This document shows, piece by piece, positions 11,799-22,504 of a DNA stretch of 64,000 nucleotides. Below the pieces are notes generated by a model. The model saw only the letters and a list, made by a program, of their open reading frames with translations. It had not been told where the DNA came from and searched no databases. The position numbers were made by a program, and so were the translations under genes. Where the stretch lies: positions 16,939,001-17,003,000 of the forward strand of contig CM034550.1 of assembly GCA_020055645.1 (NCBI GenBank), written 5' to 3'. Origin of the DNA: Tomocerus qinae (Eukaryota > Arthropoda > Collembola > Entomobryomorpha > Tomoceridae). How positions within the stretch are numbered: the stretch's first letter is position 1; every line of letters begins with the position of its first letter.

Positions 11799-12500
11799 GC
11801 TCGCCTCAATAAGGCAGCTTATAGATTCGCACAGTCTGTCCGTCCGTACGTCCGTCCGTCCGTACTCACGATAACTATCGAATGCATTGTCGGCAGTTGA
11901 CAAAAGTTAGTAAAAACAATCCCTATGGACCTTGATTGATTGATGATTGATGACCTATTGATTTTGGGGTAAATCGGTCTATAGGTTGCTGAGATACCGC
12001 GTGCTCACTTTGTCTTCATTTTGATAGTCAAAGTTGAAAATGGGCATTAAAAAAGTTCAATTGCGTTTCCTATAAATTGTTAGCGAGAGAGTATAAAATA
12101 TTTTACTCCGCTTCTACCAAATTCATAATTTTATAATAAAGCAAATAAATAGGATAAAAAGTATAAGACGATGGATATATCTAATTTGGATTTATATCCA
12201 ATTTTATAGTCAAATTTCCATGTTTCGATTTCCTTTTAATGTTGATAGTCATTATTAACAGATTTTAATTTTCTGTAGATTTTAATACTCATAACCAATT
12301 AAATTTGGATATCTGTTGATTTTCATAGTCAACAATAATCAATTTTGATTTTCTGGTGATTTTCATAGTCAACATGATTTAATTTTGATTTTCTGTTGAT
12401 TTTCATAGTCAACAATTATCAATTTTGATTTTCTGTTGATTTTCATAGTCAACAATTATCAATTTTGATTTTATGTCGATTATAAATGATATAGCTTCGT
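11799..12500 (+). mobile_element. DINE-1/Helentron-like unit, 5' end plus minisatellite
   Basis: Starts TTTT|AGCTCGCCTCAATAAGG, then a CTGTCCGTCCGTACG run, the conserved CACTTTGTCTTCATTTTG block, then about six ~38 bp minisatellite units (TTTTCATAGTCAACAATTATC) to ~12490. No 3' terminus is seen before the next 5' end at 12573. Confidence 0.72.
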
Positions 12501-12572
12501 TTTGACGGAGTTATAATTGTATATGTTAAAGATCACGTCAGTTTTCAAATATCCTTATCAATATCTTAATTT

Positions 12573-13015
12573 TAGCTCGCCTGAATAAGGCAGCTTATAG
12601 AACCACACAGTCTGTCCGTACGTCCTTCCGTCCCCACGATAACTTTCGAAAGCAATGACGGATATTGACCAAACTTGGCAAAAACTATGCCTATGGACCA
12701 CTGACGATCCCTATTGAATTGGGGGTAAATCGGTCCATTGGTTACTGAGATAACGCGCGCTCACTTTGTCTTCATTTTGACAGTCAAAGTGAAAATTTGG
12801 CATCAAGTGGATATTAAAAAGTTCAAAGGCGTTTCCTATAAATTGTTAGCCTGATATTATAAAATATTTCAATCCGCTTCTACCAAATTTGAGATTTTAT
12901 AATAAAGCAAATAAAACCGGAAAATAACTATTAGACGATGGAAAAATTCTATTTTGGATTTTTATTCAATTTTATAGTCAAATTTCCATTTTTTGATTTC
13001 CTTAAAATTAAAATA
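12573..13015 (+). mobile_element. DINE-1/Helentron-like 5' fragment
   Basis: AATTTT|AGCTCGCCTGAATAAGG followed by the same conserved blocks (CTGTCCGTACG, ACTTTCGAAAGCAATGACGG, AAACCGGAAAATAACTATTA). It is truncated where pyrimidine-rich sequence takes over near 13020. Confidence 0.72.
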
Positions 13016-13169
13016 ATCACTAGCTGGTTAGCCCGTCCTACGACAGGGCTCTGTTTCACTTTAAGCTAAATTAAAAATTCAAATATATGACTAATGCCAA
13101 GCTCAAGTGCCCTGATATTTCCCACCACAGTTTCTTGTACAGCCTCGGCCAATTCATACCCATTCAGTA

Positions 13170-14040
13170 GTCTCCACCTTCCCGCCCCTACTAAATAACA
13201 ACTTTTTCACCGACATGAAACCTCCACTCTCCCCTCTTCCCAAAAAACAAATTTTTCATCGACATGTAGCCTCCACCTCCACGCCCCTTCTCAAATGACA
13301 ATTTTTAATCGACATGTAGCCTCCATCTCCCCACCCTTTCTCAAATAACAATTTTTTCATTGACATGTAGTCTCTCTACCTCGTAACCCCTTCCCAATTA
13401 ACAAATTTTTCTCCCCCTCCTCACTCAAATAACATAATTGTTGCATCGACATGTAGTCTCCACTTTAACGCCCCCTCCCAAATAACAACTTTTTCAATGA
13501 CGTGTAACCTCTTCCCAATTAAAAATTTTTCATCGACATGTAAACTCCACATTACTGCCCCTTCCCAAAAGCATATTGTTTCATCGACATAAAGTTTCAA
13601 CCTCCTCTCCCCCTCCAAAATAAAAGCATTTCCACAGCCGTGTAACTACTACCTCCACGCCCCTTCCCAAATAACAATTGTTTCAGCGACATGGAGTCCC
13701 AGCAACCCCGCCCCCTCCCAAATAGCAAATTTTCACCGATATGTAACCTCCACCTCCCCGCCCCTTCCCAAATGACAATTGTTTCTTCGACATGTATGGT
13801 CTCCACCATCGCGCTACCACCCAAATAATATATTTTTTTAACAACATATATATTCTCCATGTCCCCGCCTCTTCCAAAAGGACATAATTGTTTTATCGAT
13901 ATGTATGGTCTCCGCCTCCCCCTTACTACCCAAATAATATATTTTTCAACATGTATAGTCTCCACGGCCCCTCCCCTTTCCAAAATAACATAATTGTTTC
14001 ATCGACATGTAGTCCCAACCTCACCACCCCTTCCCACTTA
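13170..14040. repeat. ~55-60 bp C/T-rich minisatellite
   Basis: About fifteen diverged units of the form CATCGACATGTAGCCTCCAC, CTCCCCGCCCCTTCCC, AAATAACAATTTTT. On the minus strand it gives open frames with repetitive proteins (for example 13597-13983), which are artefacts of the repeat. The unit appears homologous, in reverse orientation, to the ~62 bp array at 42035-43270. Confidence 0.9.
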
Positions 14041-14575
14041 ACATAACATGGTTTTTACTGCTATTAAAAGTGTCAACATAGGGTTTTACTGCTCATAGAA
14101 GTGTCAACATAGGGTTTTACTGCTTATAGAAGTGTCAACATAGAGATTTGCTGCTTGTAGAAGTGTCAACATAGGATTTTACTGCTTCTAGAAGTGTCAA
14201 CATAGGGCTTCACTACCTTTTAAAGTGTCAACATAGGTATTTATTGTTATTAAAAGTGTCAACATAGGGCTTCACGCTTTTTAAAGTGTCAACATAGGTA
14301 TTTATTGCTATTAAAAATGTCAACATAGGGTTTTACTGCTTCTAGAAATGTCAACATAGGTATTTATTGCTATTAAAAGTGTCAACATAGGGCTTTATTG
14401 TTATAAAAAGTGTCAACATAGGGCTTCACTGCTTTTAAAGTATCAACATAGGTATTTATTTCTATTAAAAGTGTCAACATTGGGTTTTACTGCTTCTAGA
14501 AGTGCCAACATAGGGTTTTACTGCTTCTAGAAGTGTCAACATAGGGCTTCACTGCTTCTAAAAGTGTCAACTTAG
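14041..14575. repeat. ~30 bp minisatellite, second locus
   Basis: Roughly seventeen units of AAGTGTCAACATAGGG plus TTTTACTGCTTCTAG or CTTCACTGCTTTTA. It abuts the 55-60 bp array without a gap and is followed by the GGACACACATGCATACATAC tail and CCGGAAATTATAATATAG at 14576-14660. Confidence 0.93.
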
Positions 14576-14667
14576 GGAAACTGGCGGCGGACACACATGC
14601 ATACATACATACATACATACATACTACATACTCCCGGAAATTATAATATAGTATAGATTATTAACCG
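14576..14667 (+). mobile_element. Tail of minisatellite-bearing element, second copy
   Basis: GGCGGCGGACACACATG, (CATA)n, then CCCGGAAATTATAATATAG and TATAGATT. Same order as at 7319-7405 and 29918-29974. Confidence 0.6.
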
Positions 14668-14985
14668 ATTTTAATTTTCTGTAGATTTTAATACTCATAA
14701 TCAATCAAGATTAAATATCTGTTGATTTTCATAGTCAACATAAATCAATTTTGATTTTCTGTTGATTTTCGTAGTCAACATTAATCAATTTCGATTTTCT
14801 GTAGATTTTACTAGTAAACATTAATCAATTTTGATTTGCTGTTGATTTTCATAGTCAATATTAATCAATTTTGATTTTCTGTTGATTTTCATAGTCAATA
14901 TTAATCAATTTTGATTTGCTGTTGATTTTCATAGTCAACATTAATCAATTTCGATTTTCTGTTGATTTTCATAATAATATAATAA
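14668..14985 (+). repeat. ~37 bp minisatellite of the Helentron-like family
   Basis: About eight units of CTGTTGATTTTCATAGTCAA followed by TATTAATCAATTTTGATTT. It continues at 16058-16105 beyond the LINE fragment, so the LINE sequence appears to sit inside this array. Confidence 0.9.
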
Positions 14986-15115
14986 TAATTTTATAATTTT
15001 CTTTTACTGTCTCAAATCGAGATTGCCTTTGGACACAGCAAAATAATTCAAAGGATAATAATAACAAAAATACAATAAAAAAGACAGACACAAATGGAAA
15101 TTTTTTTTTTTAAAA

Positions 15116-16050
15116 TCATGATTGAGAATTATATAAATGGTGTTGTAAGATGGATGCTGACCCTTTAACAGCAACAATTGCCACTTCCTCTAATAATTGA
15201 GATGGCAAGTTAAACCTTTTACGAATATTCTCAAAGTAAGAGGATATAGTACCACGAGCTCCAATGTATAATCCTATTACTTCAAACTCGTAACGTATAG
15301 AGTATTTGTTTTGCAAATCTGGTATGCAACTATTGTATATGTTTTTCTTCTCAGTATCTACCAACATAGCCTGATCTGTAACAGCTTCAAAACGAATTGT
15401 TGGATCGAAAATGTAGCCTTTTTGGAAATTATGATCAATGATTAGTATGTCCACACGTCTGTTGGAACCATCAAGGGCTATTGTATGAACTTCTTCATAT
15501 ACTTCTAATCCTTTTTCTTTGAATGATTCAGCAATAATTGTTCTAATTTGATGATGTCTTGCATTACGATGTAATAATCCATAAGGACAATATCCAAGAA
15601 TGTGGGAAAGAGTTTCATTATTCTCATTGCATCTTCTACAATGGGTCCCATCTTGAGAACGTCCAGGAATAGATCTGCTTGCAGTAACATTTGGAATCAT
15701 TTTTAAGTAATTAATCCATTCAGAACTGGTCAGTCCAGTTTTGAAAAAGAGCAACTTGTTTATTTTTTCACATTGAGTAAATTGGTCAACTCCTTTTCCA
15801 TGAAAAGAAAGAGAACGCCATGATGAGTATTCTTTCATTCGCAGAATATCTCTTAATTTTGCTGAGATTTGACGGACTGTTAGGCTACGAACATCAACAT
15901 TCTTAATTTCATCTACGATCCCCATTCTTTGAATGCAGCTCTCTTGTTGAAAAGGAAGATCCTTTAATTCAGTGACATATTTGTTATTGAAACGTTGAAG
16001 AGTCAAAGAAATGTTGTAATTTTGTAAGGGCGCCTCCCAAGTAATTTGAA
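15116..16050 (-). pseudogene. R2-like (restriction-like endonuclease) LINE, 3' fragment
   Basis: About 296-310 codons remain open on the minus strand. The middle has a CCHC-type knuckle, CRRCNENNETLSHILGYC followed by RNARHHQI, then the RRVDILIID and FDPTIRFE segments, which fit the PD-(D/E)XK-like endonuclease at the C-terminus of R2/R4/NeSL-type non-LTR retrotransposons. In these elements it nicks the target for target-primed reverse transcription. The reverse transcriptase that should precede it is absent: the frame is cut near 16050 (upstream codons still read ITWEAPLQNYNIS) where minisatellite begins. So this is a 5'-truncated copy, as is usual for LINEs, about one quarter of a full protein. 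The stop at 15116 is followed by an AT-rich 3' region containing TTTTTTTTTT (15100-15111). Family assignment rests on motif spacing only; the exact clade is not determined. Confidence 0.78.
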
Positions 16051-16057
16051 GATAATT

Positions 16058-16472
16058 CTATTTTGATTTGCTGTTGATTTTCATAGTCAATATTATTCAA
16101 TTTTTTTTTGTTTTTTCAAATAATAATATAACTTCGTTTCCTTATAGTATCAATGTCTGAATTTTTAATATGTCATAGCTACATATATAAAGACCCTGAA
16201 ACTTTTGTCAAAATCCGTACGCTCGGTTTTGTGCTACGTGCGAGTACTTTTCGTCTACTAAAATGTGTACACGTTAACCTTTAATCAGGCGAGCTTCTGT
16301 TACGGCTTGCTGTAGGTTTTAAAATGTCATAGCTACATAATAAAGACTCAATTCTGAAAGTTGGATGAAAATCCGTTCGCTCGGTTTTGTATTACGTGCG
16401 ACTACATTTCGTCTACCAAAATGTGCACACGGTCCCCTTCACTCAGGCGAGCTTCTGTTACGGCTTGCTGTA
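16058..16472 (+). mobile_element. Helentron-like 3' end, terminal ~150 bp duplicated in tandem
   Basis: After one minisatellite unit comes the family 3' region: CGTTTCCTTATAGTATCAAT, TTTTGTGCTACGTGCGAG, AATCAGGCGAGCTTCTG, TTACGGCTTGCTGTAGG. The section from ATGTCATAGCTACATA to CTGTAGG occurs twice (about 16170-16317 and 16324-16471). The inverted motif TCAGGCGAGCT sits ~20 bp inside each end. Confidence 0.8.
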
Positions 16473-16676
16473 GGTTCTATCAATGTTATTCTGTATATCC
16501 ACAGCCAATTTCCAGCCTCATCACCATACGCTGCGACAAATAAATCAAACATCTTTCTGATATTTAATTCTGGATCTAATTATCTTCTAAGAGGATCCCC
16601 ATTCTGTAAGCAATATTTAGTGAATTTGAATGTGAATGTCATATATGGATATAATAATGTTAGCATGTAAACCATT

Positions 16677-17298
16677 TTATACCTCTCGAGCGTAGTGACT
16701 AATATAAACAGGAAAGGAGTCAATGTGCTGATGAATGGCTTGTCGTACGTCCTCTGACAATCTGGAAGGCTTGGTTGCATGTCTTCCCCGTTTGTCATAA
16801 TACATTAAGTCTCCGGTTTGCATTTTTGATTGTAACACATTTAATCTTCCCCTTGTCAATGTGAACGTCTTCATGAAAGTTTTTTTACACACTTCTACCT
16901 CAAAACCATTCTCGTCAAGAAGGAAGTATTTGAAAGTCGCTGTTCGTCTACTTGCCACAGGGTCAATTGTCTGTTCTTGTACGGGGAGTCTTCGTATCAA
17001 ACGAAGTAAAATTGTCCTAAATAAATTTTAAATGTTAATCCGCTGTTTGTGAAGCTATAAAATATTACTACTCTTCAGTTTTGCAATATAGTGGTGCTAA
17101 ATTACAAGCACTTACCCCGTCTGGCGGTTCCACTTCTTGGCGAAGAACATTATTCCGTGATACGTATTCAAATCGGCTGTTTCGGTTTACTTTTCTTTGA
17201 ACGTTTCCCCATTGCGAATAATTTAATTTTCGCCTTTTGTGACTGTTTATTTGATTTAAAAGGTTTACCGACAATTTATGATCAGTGCTTTCAGCCAT
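16677..17298 (-). pseudogene. Remnant of a transposase-like protein family
   Basis: Two frames on the minus strand fit one protein. 17298-17068 begins MAESTDHKLSVNLL and has KRRKLNYSQWGNVQRKVNR and FEYVSRNNV. 17000-16677 continues with FKYFLLDENGFEVEVCKK, the GDLMYYDKRGRHATKPSRL segment and HQHIDSFPVYISHYAREV. I recognise this as a pattern of uncharacterised, highly repeated arthropod proteins (Trp-x-Asn near the start, VCKxxF, D-x-RGxH, HIxxFPxxxSHYxR), probably the N-terminal half of a DNA-transposon protein. The Cys-rich stretch expected between the two pieces is missing, and nothing downstream of the SHYAR motif is present. A later motif of the same family, FGYPRSDFCEDC, is found in the element at 31247-32527. 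I cannot name the superfamily. Non-functional as it stands. Confidence 0.55.
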
Positions 17299-17309
17299 AA
17301 ATTATTATT

Positions 17310-17426
17310 GACTATGAAAATCAACAGAAAATCAAAATAGATTATTATTGACTATTAAAATCAACAGAAAATCAAAGTAGATTATTATTGACTATTAAAA
17401 TCAACAGAAAATCAAAATAGATAATT
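17310..17426 (-). repeat. ~37 bp minisatellite, left part
   Basis: Three units of TTGACTATTAAAATCAACAG followed by AAAATCAAAATAGAT. The last unit is cut at GATAATT by the TIR element. Confidence 0.88.
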
Positions 17427-17641
17427 GAATAAGGGCGTGCTAAAAAAACACATTTGGTTAAAACAACCTTTTCTGGAATTTTAGAGTCCGATTTTGTCTT
17501 TCTACGAGCAGTATTCTCGGAGGAGTTACAAGTTTTCCAAAAAAGTATTTTTCAGTGTTGTCATAGAGTAAATTTCTATGCCCCTATGTAATTTTAAAAC
17601 GTAGCCATAGATACTTCCTCGTAACCTTTTCTTGACCTTTT

Positions 17642-19001
17642 AGCTCGCCTGAATAAGGCAGCTTATAGAACCACACAGTCTGTCCGTACGTCCGTCCGTA
17701 CGTCCGTCCGTCCCCACGATAACTTTCGAAAGCAATGACGGATATTGACCAAACTTGGCAAAAATGGACCACTGACGATCCCTATTGATTTTGGGGCTAT
17801 TCGGTCCATTGGTTGCTGAGATACCGCGCGCTCACTTTGTCTTCATTTTCATAGTCAAAGTGAAAAATGGGCATTAAAAAGTTAAATTGCGTTTCCTATA
17901 AATTGTTAGTTGGATAGTATAAAATCTTTCACTCCGCTTCCACCGAATTTAAGATTTTATAGTAAAAGCAAATAAAACCAGAAAGTAATTATAAGAGGAC
18001 GGAAATAAATCTATTTCGCATTTATATTCAATTTTATAGTTAAACTTGCATTATTCCAATTTCTATTGATTTTCATTATTAATATTGACCGATTTTGATT
18101 CTCTTTAGATTTTCATAGTCAACATTATTCAATTTTAATTTAATGTTGATTTTCATAGTCAAAATTATTCAATTTTGAACTTATGTTGATTTTTATAGTC
18201 AACAATTATCAATTTTAATTTAATGTTGATTTTCATAGTCAGAATTATTCAATTTTGAACTTATGTTGATTTTTATAGTCAACAATTATCAATTTTGAAT
18301 TTGTGTTTGTTTTCATAGTCAACATTAATCAATTTTAGCTCGCCTGAATAAGGCAGCTTGTAGAATCGCAGTCTGTCCGTCCGTCCGTCCGTACCCACGA
18401 TAACTTTCGAATGCAATGACGGATATTTATTAAACTTGGCAAAAACCATACCTATGACTGGTGACGATCTCTATTGATTTCGGGCAAATCGGTCCATTAT
18501 TGTTTGCTGAGATGCCGTGCGCTCACTTTGTCTTCATTTTGATAGTCAAAGTGAAAAATGGGCATTGAAAAGTTAAATTGAGTTTCCTATAAATTGGTAG
18601 ATTGATAGTATAAAATATTTCACTCCGCTTCTACCAAATTTATTTTGAATTTATGTTTCATCGATTTTGATTTTGTATTGATTTTGATAGTAAAGATAAA
18701 TCAAATTTGATTTACTGTTGATTTTGATATTCAACATTAATCAATTTTGATTTTCTGTTGATTTTCATAGTCAACAATTATCTATTTTGATTTTCTGTTG
18801 ATTTTTCAAATGATATAGTTTCGTTTCCTTATAATATCAATGTCTGAATTTTTAATATGTCGTAGATATATAAAGACTGAATTCTGAAAGCTTGATCAAA
18901 ATCCCTACGTTCGGTTTTGTGTTACGTGCGACTTTTCGTCTACCAAAATGTGTACACGGTAACCTTTACTCAGGCGAGCTTCTGTTACGGCTTGCTGTAG
19001 G
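17642..19001 (+). mobile_element. Nested DINE-1/Helentron-like insertion 1 (compound)
   Basis: Starts TTTT|AGCTCGCCTGAATAAGG at 17642 and ends GGCTTGCTGTAGG|TTT at 19001, with TCAGGCGAGCT just inside the 3' end as the inverted partner of the 5' motif. A second 5' end occurs inside (18337, after CAATTTT), with its own CCGTCCGTCCG run and minisatellite. So this is a dimer or a unit inserted in a unit, with only one 3' terminus. Confidence 0.8.
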
Positions 19002-19178
19002 TTTCTTAATGAATTTCCCCGTATTTTGAAAATACCTGAACCTTAATGGGTCATTAATTTAAAAGTCATAAACTAAATCGGAAAACAGTTAAACAGGTTC
19101 ATTTTTTAGTGTTTTAAGAATGGAATATCTTAGAATATATAAGTTTGGATCTGGAAAATCATTAATGATATCGACAAC

Positions 19179-19400
19179 TTACTGGGATTCATAAAATGTA
19201 TCTTCAGGGTAGCGACGAAATGTACTTAAAACATGTTGTACGTTTTCATATTTGGAAGCGATAGAGGAAGATACCATTGTACGCTCTTCTCGCTGCATGG
19301 ATACGTAGTAGTTTGACCATTTTCCATTCTCAATTTCGGTGTTAATTGTAACCCTTAACTGGCTGTCTATTTGAAGCCTCCGTATGCTATAGGGATCCAC
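19179..19400 (-). pseudogene. Transposase remnant in the AATT element
   Basis: A 73-codon frame that includes ENGKWSNYYVSMQREERTMV. The copy at ~32050-32215 has, in the corresponding place, 40 more bases and reads ENGKWSNINFLKRGFDYNDF, which looks more like a coherent protein. So this copy carries an internal deletion, and its apparent frame after the tryptophan is probably out of register. Confidence 0.45.
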
Positions 19401-19976
19401 TAAACTGAACTCTTATCGTGAGTGCGAGCTACAGAAAGTGCGCAATATACATGTTACAAAATACAGGTTGGAGTGAGCCTGCTTAAACGTGAAACATTCC
19501 CAGCTTAAACGTGAAAAATGCTATCTTCCATGTTTTGCATGATAAAAATCTGAAATTTTTATTAAAAATGGTGGCTCATTATTGCGAATATTATAGGAAC
19601 AAAAAAATCTTCAAAATATTCATCTGTTAATCAGAATTAATTTTTTGGCATAAAATGTGTGTTAAAGTAAGCTTCCTACGCCCGGCATGGTTTGGTCATT
19701 TAGTTACGAGCCACGCTTGCGCAAAGGAATTGAGCTTCCCTATTTATGTGTTAAGGAGGTTAAAGGATATCATCAATTCTTGAGATATTCTTATTTGAAA
19801 TTCTTCATTTTCATTGCCACTTGCTAAACTTGAAGTTAGTGTGGCATGAAAGACATCGCAATCTTCACAAACATCTAACCTTGGATATCCAAACCCCCGG
19901 TTTAGGTTGCAATGACTAAAATTCCAAGCTTTTTTATGCTACATATTTTCTACTTACATTTATCTTGGCCCTTTTT

Positions 19977-20965
19977 AGCTCGCCTGAATAAGGCAGCTTA
20001 TAGAATCGCACAGTCTGTCCGTCCGTACCCACCATAACTTTCGAACGCAAAGACGGAAGTTGACCAAACTTGGCAAAAACAATACCTATGGACCACTGAC
20101 GATCCCTATTGATTTTGGGGTAAATCGGTCCATAGGTTACTGAGATACCGCGCGCTCACTTTGTCTTCGTTTTCATAGTCAAAGTGAAAAATGGGCCTTA
20201 AAAAGTTCAATTGCGTTTCCTATAAATTGTTAGCCAGATAGTATAAAATATATCATACCGCTTCTATCGACATTGAAATTTTATAGTAAAGACAATAAAG
20301 CCAATAAAAACTGGTTATGGGATAAATATCAATCTTTTTCAATTTTATTTGTATTTCATAGTTATTATTATTGTACTTTATAGTTTATATTAATCAATTT
20401 TGATTTCTGTTGATTTTGATACACAATATTAATAAACTTTGATTTTCTGTTGATTTTGATACACAATATTCATAAACTTTTATTTTCTGTTGATTTTGAT
20501 ACACAATATTAACAAATTTTATTTTCTGTTAATTTGAATACTCAGTATTAATTAATTTTGATTTTCTGTGGAGTTTGATAATCAATATTAATTAATTTTA
20601 ATTTTCTGTAGATTTTAATAATTAATATTAATTAATTTTAATTTTCCGTGGATTTTGATAATCAATATTAGTTTATTTTGATTTTCTATGGATTTTGATA
20701 CTCAGTGTGAATCAATTTTGAAGTTCTGTTTATTTTCATACTCAATATTAGTGTATTTTGAATTTCTGTAAATTTTGTTAGTCAACATCAATCTATTTTT
20801 ATTTGCTGTTGGTTTTTATTTTGCATTATGAATTATACTAACCTAATTTGAATTAAGGTTCACTTTAATAATCAAAATCATATTTATTTCCACAATTGAT
20901 ATACCAAAAATGTGCTCACGCGGCCCCCTTTACTCAGGCGAGCTTCTGTTACGGCTTGCTGTAGG
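19977..20965 (+). mobile_element. Nested DINE-1/Helentron-like insertion 2 (989 bp)
   Basis: One 5' end (CTTTTT|AGCTCGCCTGAATAAGG) and one 3' end (TCAGGCGAGCTTCTG then GGCTTGCTGTAGG|TTTTT). Between them are a CCGTCCGTACC run, the conserved CACTTTGTCTTCG block and about eleven ~38-40 bp minisatellite units (20390-20830). The matching uninterrupted region at about 31433-31452 reads a T/A run between AGCAAA and GGGCCAAC in reverse, so the unit inserted within a T tract. This is the clearest complete member of the family here. Confidence 0.85.
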
Positions 20966-21165
20966 TTTTTGCTGTAAATTAGGTTGAAAAATTGTTTTAA
21001 AACCGTATTTAAATTAAATCAACAACTTCAGTAAATTTGACCTTTGGCGGGTCATTTTCCGAAGACTGTCGGCTTTCCTATTGACATGACACTTGAGGCA
21101 TTTTATTGTCCCCCCTGGAGACCAAGTTTGTTATTGAAATGTGTTTTTTTAGCACGCCCTTATTC

Positions 21166-21600
21166 AATTGTTGACTATGAAAATCAACAAAAAGTCGAAA
21201 AAGATAATTGTTGACTATGAAAATCAAAAGAAATTCAAAATAGATAACTGTTGACTATGAAAATCAACAGAAAATCAAAATTTATAATTGTTGACTATGA
21301 AAATCAACAGAACATCAAAATTGATTAAGATTGAGTATCAAAATTAACAAAAAATCAAAATAGAATAATATTGAGTATTAAAATAAACAAAACATCAAAG
21401 TTAAACAATAATGAGTATCAAAATAAACAAAAAATCTAATTTGACTAATATTAATTATCAAAATGAACAAAAAATCAAAATTGATTAATATTGGGAATCT
21501 AATTAAACAAAAAATCAAAATTATTTAATATGGAATATAAAAATCAAAGGAAAAATCAAAATCGGTTAATATTGACTATCATAAAGAAAACCAATTCGAA
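21166..21600 (-). repeat. ~37 bp minisatellite, right part
   Basis: About eleven units of TTGACTATGAAAATCAACAG plus AAAATCAAAATTGATTA, increasingly diverged toward the right (TTGAGTATCAAAATAAAC). Confidence 0.88.
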
Positions 21601-22078
21601 AAATGTAAATTTGACTATCAGTTTGCATATAAATGCGAAATAGATTTATTTCCGTCCTATAATAGGTATTCTCCGGATTTATTTACTTTATTATAAAATC
21701 TTAAATTATTCGAAGCGGCATTTAATAATTTGTACTACCCCGCTAACAATCCATAAGAAGCACAAATGAACTTTTAATGTCCATTTAATGCCATATTTTC
21801 ATTTTGACTATCAAAATGAAGACAAAGTCAGCGCGCGTCATCTCAGCAACCTATGGACCAATGTGGCCCATTTTCAATAGGCTTTGTCCTATGGGCATAG
21901 GCAATATTTTTGGCAAGTTTGATCAAAATCGGTCAATGCGTTCGAAAGTTATCGTGGCAACAGACGAACGGACGGACGGACGTGCGATTCTATAAGCTGC
22001 CTTATCAGGCGAGCTACTTGCTAATGAGCTAATGATATTCATTACAAATTATCCATGGTTATTATCAAGGTACTTTAA

Positions 22079-22259
22079 ATACGACGTAACAAGGTACGCT
22101 GATAGTGGGGATTGAAATTCACTCAAAACCACTTACGGGGGAAATGTACAGGCGTCCCCATGCCATTGAGTAATGCTCTATGGCTCCTTACCCTTTGATC
22201 CCCATTAGTGGTTCTCAGAGATTTTTTAAAAAACTATAAGCGTACCTTGTTAGGTCGCC
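22079..22259. mobile_element. Small MITE, ~180 bp
   Basis: Inverted ends: TAACAAGGTACGCTGATAG near 22087 and CTATAAGCGTACCTTGTTA ending near 22252. Its interior (AAAACCACTTACGGGGGAAA, ACAGGCGTCCCCATGCCA, TTTGATCCCCATTAGTGGTT) resembles the MITE at 28899-29146. Confidence 0.75.
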
Positions 22260-22264
22260 ATGGT

Positions 22265-22504
22265 ATTTCAGCTACCTTGGTTATTATAATAAATAATAAA
22301 TCACTACACAGTATTTCATTTCAAAATTTCATATGATTTTCATGAACATTCTCAGGGGGAATATTTATTGCAACATTTGACTTCTGCATTACAGTCGTTT
22401 GATAACAGTATTACATACCTTTTAGCATATCATGTTAATACCACCATCCTAAGCTACACTTATCATATCATACTATTCCACTCTATGAATAATACAAGTT
22501 ATAA
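22265..22504 (+). repeat. Dispersed repeat, inverted copy at 43979-44215
   Basis: Shares GGTGGTATTAACATGATATG and CCCCCTGAGAATGTTC (given as read at the other locus) with 43979-44215 in opposite orientation, about 230 bp. Its terminal CACTCTATGAATAATACAAG also appears reversed near 26031-26050. Confidence 0.8.

Larger units (their letters stand above)
17427..21165. mobile_element. TIR transposon with AATT target duplication, twice interrupted
   Basis: The left end GAATAAGGGCGTGCTAAAAA at 17427 and the right end TTTTTAGCACGCCCTTATTC at 21165 are inverted repeats. Both flanks read AATT (17423-17426 and 21166-21169). The surrounding minisatellite gives the intact target GATAATTGTTGAC, so AATT is a true 4 bp duplication. 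Element-specific sequence is 17427-17641, 19002-19976 and 20966-21165; the rest is two inserted Helentron-like units. The sequence corresponds in part, in reverse, to the less interrupted copy at 31247-32527. Confidence 0.85.
17300..22014 (-). mobile_element. Reversed Helentron-like unit, interrupted
   Basis: The 5' terminus is at the right (GCCTTATCAGGCGAGCTACT at ~22000-22017), with the conserved block and GGACGGACGGACG at 21968-21981, then minisatellite at 21166-21600. Minisatellite of the same orientation resumes at 17310-17426 on the far side of the AATT transposon. The parts on each side join into one repeat unit when the insertion is removed. No 3' terminus is seen at the left. Confidence 0.7.

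Noticed and set aside
13421-13983. Minus-strand ORFs with repeated peptides
   Set aside because: Translation of the 55-60 bp minisatellite; the peptide periodicity equals the DNA repeat.
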